From NCBI GenBank assembly GCA_030039095.1, contig JASHQP010000646.1, positions 1 to 10,808 of the forward strand: 10,808 nucleotides of DNA, in the 5' to 3' direction. Shown here piece by piece: positions 5,944-10,808 of this stretch. The stretch is from Streptosporangiaceae bacterium. Lineage in GTDB: Bacteria > Actinomycetota > Actinomycetes > Streptosporangiales > Streptosporangiaceae. Under the pieces are notes generated by a model that was not told the origin of the DNA, did no database searches, and saw only the letters and a program-made list of their open reading frames with translations. The position numbers and the translations under genes were made by a program. Each line of letters opens with the position of its first letter. Positions within the stretch are counted from its first letter, which is position 1.

Positions 5944-7182
5944 GTGAGCACGGCCAGCGAAGCGTGGGGCAGGGTAGCCGACGATGGCACCGTCTACGTG
6001 CGTACCGCCGAGGGCGAGCGGGTGGTGGGCTCGTGGCAGGCCGGGAGCCCCGACGAGGCCCTCGCGTTCTTCCAGCGCAAGTACGCGGCGCTGGAGACGG
6101 AGATCAGCCTGCTCGAGCAGCGGATCTCGACCACGGACCTCTCGCCTGCTCATGCGCAGGCGTCGATCAGCCGCCTGCTCGCCGCGGTGGCCGACGCGCA
6201 CGCGGTCGGCGACCTGGACGGGCTGCACACCAGGCTCGAGGCCCTGACCGGGCTGGTCGATCACCGCCGCGAAGAGCACAAAGCGGCCCGGGAGCAGGCC
6301 CGCAGCCAGGCCCTCGAGGCCAAGGAGCGCATCGTCGCCGAGGCCGAGCAGATCGCGGCCGAGGCGACGCACTGGAAGATCAGCGGCGAGCGGATGCGCC
6401 AGCTGCTCGATGAGTGGAAGGCCGCGCCGCGCGGCGACCGGGCCACCGAGACCGCGCTGTGGAAGCGGCTGTCCGCGGCACGGAACGCATTCACAAAGCG
6501 CCGCAAGGCGTATTTCGCCGGCCTCGAGGAGGAGCGCGAGGAGGCCAGGCAGCGCAAGGAGAAGCTCGCCGCCGAGGCCGAGGCGCTCGCGTCGTCGACG
6601 GACTGGGGGCCCACGGCGTCGGCGTTCCGCGAGCTGATGCGGTCCTGGAAGGAAGCGGGCCGGGCCGACCGGGCGGCCGAGGAGGAACTGTGGACCCGGT
6701 TCAAGACCGCGCAGGACACGTTCTTCCAGGCCAGGTCCCAGGTGCTGCACGCCAAGGACGCCGAGCTGCGCGAGCACGCGGCCGTCAAGACGCGGCTGCT
6801 GGCCGAGGCCGAGAAGCTGCTGCCGGTCACCGACCCGCGTGCCGCCCGCGCCACGCTGCGCGGCATCCAGGAACGCTGGGAGCATGCGGGCTCGGTGCCG
6901 CGGGACTCACACGAGCGGCTGGAAGGCGGGCTGCGGCGGGTCGAGGAGGCCGTCCGCCGGGCCGAGGACTCGCAGTGGCGCCGGTCCAACCCCGAGGCGC
7001 TGTCGCGGGCCAGGGGAACGGTGGAGCAGATCCGGTCGGCGATCAGCCAGCTCGAGGGCCAGCTGTCCCGGGCACAGGCCAGCGGGGACGCCAAGGTACA
7101 GGAGCAGGCCGAGGAGGCGCTCGCGGCGCGCCGCTCATGGCTGGCCGAAGCCGAACGCACCCTCGCGGAACTATCAGGCTAA
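5944..7182 (+). CDS. DUF349 protein with three tandem repeats
   Basis: A 412-residue soluble, almost wholly helical protein with no signal peptide or membrane segment. After a short N-terminal region (about 1-48) with some strand character, the protein is highly charged coiled coil. Three DUF349 repeats can be aligned by their spaced tryptophans and arginines: about 144-192 (WKISGERMRQLLDEWK then RGDR, LWKRL), 221-268 (WGPTASAFRELMRSWKEAGR, LWTRF) and a more diverged 297-345 (RGIQERWEHAG). A last coiled coil runs from 350 to 410. The function of DUF349 proteins is unsettled. The GTG at 5944 has AGGAGG (5932-5937) exactly 6 nt upstream, making the start secure. The gene follows the cyclophilin gene by 94 nt and faces relA; streptomycetes have the same arrangement. 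Confidence 0.93.
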   Translation: MSTASEAWGRVADDGTVYVRTAEGERVVGSWQAGSPDEALAFFQRKYAALETEISLLEQRISTTDLSPAHAQASISRLLAAVADAHAVGDLDGLHTRLEALTGLVDHRREEHKAAREQARSQALEAKERIVAEAEQIAAEATHWKISGERMRQLLDEWKAAPRGDRATETALWKRLSAARNAFTKRRKAYFAGLEEEREEARQRKEKLAAEAEALASSTDWGPTASAFRELMRSWKEAGRADRAAEEELWTRFKTAQDTFFQARSQVLHAKDAELREHAAVKTRLLAEAEKLLPVTDPRAARATLRGIQERWEHAGSVPRDSHERLEGGLRRVEEAVRRAEDSQWRRSNPEALSRARGTVEQIRSAISQLEGQLSRAQASGDAKVQEQAEEALAARRSWLAEAERTLAELSG

Positions 7183-7242
7183 GGGCCAGCTCAGGAAGGG
7201 CGTCAGCCAGGACAGCCACGACGGTCGGCCGGAGGCTGGCCC
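7183..7242 (+). terminator. Long-loop inverted repeat immediately after the DUF349 stop
   Basis: GGGCCAGC (7183-7190) begins directly after the TAA of the DUF349 gene and pairs perfectly with GCTGGCCC (7235-7242), with a T-G wobble possible next to it. The 44-nt loop could fold further, with only weak internal pairing visible. It is placed to end plus-strand transcription before relA, but the loop is longer than in a simple intrinsic terminator. Confidence 0.4.
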
Positions 7243-7258
7243 GAGCGGATGGCATGCC

Positions 7259-7285
7259 GGGGGGGTCTGGGGGGGTCGTCCCCCC
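7259..7285 (-). terminator. G/C-run hairpin, likely terminator of relA
   Basis: Plus-strand positions 7269-7275 (seven G), TCGT, and 7280-7285 (six C) form a 6-bp pure G-C stem with a tight loop. A second run of seven G lies at 7259-7265. For minus-strand transcription this begins 13 nt beyond the relA stop, a good place for a terminator. G-run/C-run hairpins of this type are common at gene ends in high-GC actinobacteria. The two G7 runs could also form a G-quadruplex on the plus strand. Confidence 0.6.
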
Positions 7286-7298
7286 GAGGGAAGCACAG

Positions 7299-10010
7299 CT
7301 AATTCGTTATCCGGTAGACGTCGTAGACGCCGTCGACGGAGCGGACCGCGCGCAGCACGTGGCCGAGGTGCTTGGGGTCCCCCATCTCGAAGGTGAACCT
7401 GCTGACCGCGACCCGGTCCCTGGTCGTGGTCACCGACGCGGACAGGATGTTCACGTGCTGGTCCGAGATCGCCCGGGTGACGTCGGAGAGCAGGCCGGTG
7501 CGGTCCAGGGCCTCGGTCTGGATCGCCACGAGGAACATCGAGCCCTCACGCGGCGACCAGTGCACGTTCACGAGGCGTTCGGGCTGGGATTCGAGCAGGT
7601 GGTGGAGGTTGACGCAGTCCGCGCGGTGCACGCTGACGCCGTTGCCGCGGGTCACGAAGCCGGTGATGGAGTCTCCGGGCACCGGCGTGCAGCACTTGGA
7701 CAGGCGTGCCCAGACGTCGGCGGCGCCCTCGACGACCACGCCGGAGTCACCCGCCGGGGGCGGCTTCGGCGCGCGCGTCAGCAGCGTCGTCTCGGCGAGG
7801 TCCTCCTGCGCTCCGGCGATCCCGCCCGCCGACCTGACCAGCTTGCTCACCACCGACTGGGCGCTGACGTGGCCCTCGCCGACCGCCGTGTACAGCGCCG
7901 TCAGGTCCGCGTAGCGCAGATCGCGCGCGACCGAGAGCAGCGCGTCAGCGGTGGCCAGGCGCTGCAGAGGCAGGTTCTGCTTGCGCATGGCCCGGGCTAT
8001 CGAGGCCTTGCCGGTCTCGGCGGCCGCCTCCCTGCGCTCCTTGGAGAACCAGTGCCTGATCTTGTTCCTGGCGCGAGCGCTCTTGACGAACTGCAGCCAG
8101 TCCCGGCTGGGCGCGGCGTCCTGTGCCTTGGAGGTGAAGATCTCCACGGTGTCACCGTTGTTCAGCTGGCTCTCCAGCGCGACCAGGCGGCCGTTGACCC
8201 GGGCGCCGATCGTCCGGTGACCCACCTCCGTGTGGATCGCGTACGCGAAGTCCACGGGCGTCGCGCCTTGCGGCAGCGCGATCACCTCGCCCCGCGGGGT
8301 GAACACGTACACCTCGGCGGCGCCGAGGTCGAAGCGCAGCGAGTCGAGGAACTCGGCCGGGTCGGCGGTCTCCCGCTGCCAGTCGACGAGCTGCCGCAGC
8401 CAGGCCAGGCCCGCGGTGCCGCGGCCGCCGCCCGTGGTCGTCTCTTCCTTGTACTTCCAGTGCGCGGCCACGCCGTACTCGGCGCGGCGGTGCATGCCCC
8501 AGGTCCTGATCTGCAGCTCGACCGGCTTGCCCTCGGGCCCGATCACCGTCGTGTGCAGCGACTGGTACAGGTTGAACTTCGGCATCGCGATGTAGTCCTT
8601 GAACCGCCCGGGCACCGGGTTCCACCGGGCGTGCACCGTGCCGAGTGCCGCGTAGCAGTCGCGCACCGAGTCGACGAGGACGCGGATGCCGACGAGGTCG
8701 TAGATGTCGTCGAAGCCGACATTCCGGGCAATCATTTTCTGGTAGACCGAGTAGTAGTGCTTCGGCCTGCCGGTCACGAACGCCTTGATCTTGGCCGCGC
8801 CCATGTCCGCCGAGACCAGGTCGATGACGTCCTGCATGAACACGTCGCGGCGGGGCGCGCGCTCCGACACCAGGCGGGCGATCTCGTCGTAGCGCTTGGG
8901 GAACAGCGTGGAGAACGCGAGGTCCTCGAGCTCCCACTTCACGTTGTTCATGCCGAGCCGGTGCGCCAGCGGCGCGAAGATCTCGAGCACCTCGCGTGAC
9001 TTCTGCTCCTGCTTCTCGCGCGGCAGATAGCGCAGTGTGCGCATGTTGTGCAGCCGGTCCGCCAGCTTGATCACGAGGACCCTGATATCGCGGGACATCG
9101 CGACGACCATCTTGCGGACCGTCTCGGCCTGCGCTGCGTCGCCGTACTTGACCTTGTCGAGCTTGGTCACCCCGTCGACGAGCGTGGCGACGTCGTCACC
9201 GAACTCCTTGCGCAGCTCGGGCAGCGTGTACTCGGTGTCTTCGACGGTGTCGTGCAGCAGGGCCGCGCACAGCGTCTCCGAGTTCATGCCCAGCTCGGCG
9301 AGGATCGTGGTCACGGCGAGCGGGTGCGTGATGAACGGGTCGCCGCTCTTTCGGAACTGGCCCGCGTGCTGCTGAGCGGCGATCTCGTAGGCGCGCTCGA
9401 TCAGCCGCACGTCGGCCTTGGGGTGCGTGGCGCGGACGGTCTTGATCAGCGGCTCGAGCACCGGGTTGGCCCCGCCGCCCCGTGGCGCACCGAGCCTGGC
9501 CAGCCTGCGGCGGACGGCGGCGGTCCCGGCGGCCGCCGCGCTCGTGTCGCCCGACGAACCCGTGCGCACCGGCAGAACACCGCCGATGACACCCCGGGCG
9601 GGCGAGGACCCGCTGCGGGACCGGCCGGAGGGGTTCTTCGCGGGCCGGTTCTTGGCGGAACGGCTCCTGGCAGACGATGTGCCCTTGCCCGCCGGTGCAT
9701 CCGGGGCGAGGGCCGTGTCCGAAGCAGAGGCCGGCGCGTCGCCGCCGCCCGGTGGCTCCGCGGCCTGCTCACCGGCGTCAGGCGGGGCAGCGTCTCGGGC
9801 ACCGTCGGGCGCTGTGCCGCCGCCGTCGCGTGGCTGGGCGTCGCCGGGCGCAGGGGCAGCCACGGGCCGCGCCTCGTCGGGCGCGGCCGGGGGGGACGTC
9901 ACCCCGTTCTCCGCCGCCTGCAGCTCTGGCTCGGACTGGTCCTGCTGCTCAGCATCGACCCGGGTGACGTCGGTTCCGGCCGCCTTAGCCGTCGCTACGT
10001 CACCGGCCAC
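7299..10010 (-). CDS. relA: Bifunctional (p)ppGpp synthetase/hydrolase Rel
   Basis: Rel makes and degrades the alarmone (p)ppGpp in the stringent response, sensing uncharged tRNA on ribosomes. The 903-residue protein has a hydrolase HD domain (about 205-350) with His229, His253-Asp254 and Glu257-Asp258 in HDTVED, and ADRLHN at 317-322. The synthetase domain (about 400-520) has [13 protein letters not shown] and RFKD (469-472), the RxKD form of bifunctional Rel proteins, plus Glu498 in ELQIRT. TGS (about 565-625), a zinc-finger/RIS region with Cys773, Cys774, His795 and Cys799, and an ACT domain (about 826-900) follow. Residues 1-165 are a long disordered extension, Ala/Pro/Asp-rich then Arg/Ser/Lys-rich (108-140), far longer than in M. 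tuberculosis Rel. The GTG at 10010 has GAGGAG (10016-10021) 5 nt before it. apt lies 85 bp upstream. Confidence 0.97.
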   Translation of the reverse strand: MAGDVATAKAAGTDVTRVDAEQQDQSEPELQAAENGVTSPPAAPDEARPVAAPAPGDAQPRDGGGTAPDGARDAAPPDAGEQAAEPPGGGDAPASASDTALAPDAPAGKGTSSARSRSAKNRPAKNPSGRSRSGSSPARGVIGGVLPVRTGSSGDTSAAAAGTAAVRRRLARLGAPRGGGANPVLEPLIKTVRATHPKADVRLIERAYEIAAQQHAGQFRKSGDPFITHPLAVTTILAELGMNSETLCAALLHDTVEDTEYTLPELRKEFGDDVATLVDGVTKLDKVKYGDAAQAETVRKMVVAMSRDIRVLVIKLADRLHNMRTLRYLPREKQEQKSREVLEIFAPLAHRLGMNNVKWELEDLAFSTLFPKRYDEIARLVSERAPRRDVFMQDVIDLVSADMGAAKIKAFVTGRPKHYYSVYQKMIARNVGFDDIYDLVGIRVLVDSVRDCYAALGTVHARWNPVPGRFKDYIAMPKFNLYQSLHTTVIGPEGKPVELQIRTWGMHRRAEYGVAAHWKYKEETTTGGGRGTAGLAWLRQLVDWQRETADPAEFLDSLRFDLGAAEVYVFTPRGEVIALPQGATPVDFAYAIHTEVGHRTIGARVNGRLVALESQLNNGDTVEIFTSKAQDAAPSRDWLQFVKSARARNKIRHWFSKERREAAAETGKASIARAMRKQNLPLQRLATADALLSVARDLRYADLTALYTAVGEGHVSAQSVVSKLVRSAGGIAGAQEDLAETTLLTRAPKPPPAGDSGVVVEGAADVWARLSKCCTPVPGDSITGFVTRGNGVSVHRADCVNLHHLLESQPERLVNVHWSPREGSMFLVAIQTEALDRTGLLSDVTRAISDQHVNILSASVTTTRDRVAVSRFTFEMGDPKHLGHVLRAVRSVDGVYDVYRITN

Positions 10011-10039
10011 ATACGCTCCTCACGTCCGCCGAAGTAACC

Positions 10040-10045
10040 AGTCTA
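10040..10045 (-). promoter_or_regulatory. Possible -10 element for relA
   Basis: On the minus strand TAGACT, within GCCGATAGACTGG, is a good TAnnnT hexamer in the 85-bp apt-relA gap. Transcription from it would start about 18 nt further down and give a leader of roughly 23 nt before the GTG, carrying the GAGGAG site. The -35 region is poor; CGGACA is the nearest match but is 20 bp away. It suggests that relA has its own promoter besides read-through from apt. Confidence 0.45.
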
Positions 10046-10095
10046 TCGGCGGGCGATCCATGACGTGTCCGCCTCCTCGCGGCCCGTGACGCTGG

Positions 10096-10677
10096 TCACA
10101 CCACCAGCAGCGAGCGGACCTCCACGCCGGGCAGCCTGGCGCGGCCGCCGAGGAAGCCGAGTTCCAGCAGAACCGAGACCGCTGCGACCTCGGCGCCGCT
10201 GCGGCGGACCAAGCTCACCGACGCCGCCGCGGTGCCTCCGGTGGCCAGGACGTCGTCGACGATCAGCACCCGTTCACCCGGGCGGAACGCGTCGACGTGT
10301 ACCTCCACCGAGGCGGTGCCGTACTCGAGCTCGTACGTTTCGCCCAGGGTCTCAGCCGGAAGCTTGCCCTGCTTGCGGACCGGGACGAAGCCGGCCCGCA
10401 AGCGGCACGCCACCGGGGCGGCCAGGATGAAACCGCGCGCCTCGATCCCGACCACCTTGTCGATCCTGACGCCCTCCCGGCCCTGCCCGCCCTCTCTGCT
10501 CCCGTCCGCCATCGCGTCCACCACCGCGGCGAACGCCTCACCGTCGGCCAGCAGCGGGGTGATGTCCTTGAACACGATCCCGGGCTGCGGGTAGTCGGGT
10601 ATGTCCCGGATGTTGGCGCCGATCAGGCCGGGCAGGCCGGAGCCTGCCGCCGCCCATGGCGCGAGGCCGCTGGACAC
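10096..10677 (-). CDS. apt: Adenine phosphoribosyltransferase
   Basis: Apt converts adenine and PRPP to AMP and pyrophosphate in cytoplasmic purine salvage. The 193-residue protein has the family start [21 protein letters not shown] (residues 23-43), the [15 protein letters not shown] segment (76-90), a flexible catalytic loop region near 101-120 ([10 protein letters not shown]...LEYG) and the PRPP-binding motif [14 protein letters not shown] (137-150) with Asp141-Asp142. A Gly/Arg/Glu-rich insertion (59-70) replaces the helix usually found before VVG. The GTG start at 10677 lies 9 nt after the stop of the probable secF gene, with only a weak upstream AGG, so translation probably depends on coupling. 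Its position between secF and relA matches M. tuberculosis (Rv2584c) and other actinobacteria. The first 20 residues look unstructured, so a later start cannot be excluded. Confidence 0.95.
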   Translation of the reverse strand: MSSGLAPWAAAGSGLPGLIGANIRDIPDYPQPGIVFKDITPLLADGEAFAAVVDAMADGSREGGQGREGVRIDKVVGIEARGFILAAPVACRLRAGFVPVRKQGKLPAETLGETYELEYGTASVEVHVDAFRPGERVLIVDDVLATGGTAAASVSLVRRSGAEVAAVSVLLELGFLGGRARLPGVEVRSLLVV

Positions 10678-10686
10678 GGTCGGGGC

Positions 10687-10808
10687 CTACCGGCGCTTCT
10701 TCTTGCCCGTGGGACGGCGCTTGGCCGCGCTGCTCCTTCTCGGCTGCTGCCGCGGCCCGGGCCTGGCGCCCGGCGCCCCCGCTCCCCCGGGCGCTCGCGG
10801 CGTGCTGC
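10687..10808 (-). CDS. secF: C-terminal tail of probable SecF, cut by the window edge
   Basis: The last 40 codons of a minus-strand gene are visible, ending in TAG at 10687-10689. The peptide is a low-complexity tail of Pro, Gly, Ala and Arg (PGGAGAGPAGARPGP) followed by a strongly basic end, RRPTGKKKRR. Actinobacterial SecF proteins, polytopic subunits of the SecDF export motor, commonly end in such a basic cytoplasmic tail, and secF is the gene directly upstream of apt in M. tuberculosis and Streptomyces. None of the membrane domain is in the window, so the name is inferred from position and tail. The 9-nt distance to apt suggests one operon. Confidence 0.6.
   Translation of the reverse strand, partial: STPRAPGGAGAPGARPGPRQQPRRSSAAKRRPTGKKKRR

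Noticed and set aside
5836..6885. 349-codon minus-strand open frame opposite DUF349
   Set aside because: Leu/Arg/Gly-rich antisense translation; the plus-strand gene has a perfect ribosome site and three aligned repeats.
6414..8999. 861-codon plus-strand open frame across DUF349 and relA
   Set aside because: It is out of frame with DUF349 and then antisense to relA. It crosses two well-supported genes and an intergenic terminator region, and its composition is that of a GC-rich shadow frame.
10086..10099. GTGAC/GTCAC inverted repeat at the apt stop codon
   Set aside because: Only a 5-bp stem overlapping the stop codon; too weak to call a terminator or operator.

Overview
The window is very GC-rich, with strong third-position G/C preference, GTG starts and AGGAGG-type ribosome binding sites. 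It carries a gene set characteristic of Actinomycetota: bifunctional Rel, Apt, a DUF349 protein, a membrane-anchored cyclophilin, a glyoxalase II-like hydrolase, AspRS, RarA and a DUF948 protein. The order resembles the chromosomal core block secD-secF-apt-relA-ppi-MBL-(hisS/aspS)-rarA-(DUF948)-alaS known from Mycobacterium and Streptomyces. I cannot name the genus. Nothing looks like a mobile element, phage, CRISPR array or secondary-metabolite cluster.

Layout from left to right. Positions 1-2064 (minus strand) hold the start of a small membrane-protein gene, a DUF948 gene overlapping it by ATGA, and rarA, a clamp-loader-like ATPase. A 275-bp gap (2065-2339) follows; it contains a short coding-like stretch on the plus strand and a 16-bp perfect palindrome. 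Next, on the minus strand, come aspS (2340-4091) and a metallo-beta-lactamase-fold gene (4094-4813), only 2 nt apart and so probably one operon. A divergent intergenic region (4814-5030) separates them from two plus-strand genes, a cyclophilin (5031-5849) and a three-repeat DUF349 protein (5944-7182), with a pair of abutting hairpins between these two. A convergent intergenic region with a long inverted repeat and a G-rich hairpin (7183-7298) follows. Then relA/rel (7299-10010), apt (10096-10677) and the 3' tail of a probable secF (10687-10808) lie on the minus strand.

The genes are mostly housekeeping: tRNA charging, stringent response (Rel), purine salvage (Apt), replication-fork maintenance (RarA), protein export (SecF) and extracytoplasmic folding (cyclophilin). 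AspRS carries the His31 and RPAG-glycine signature of non-discriminating enzymes, which predicts that Asn-tRNA is made through GatCAB.

I found no convincing new system. The points most worth a second look are the orphan coding-like fragment between aspS and rarA, the absence of hisS from its usual place, a recurring GATAG motif upstream of several genes, and the unusually long charged N-terminal extension of Rel.
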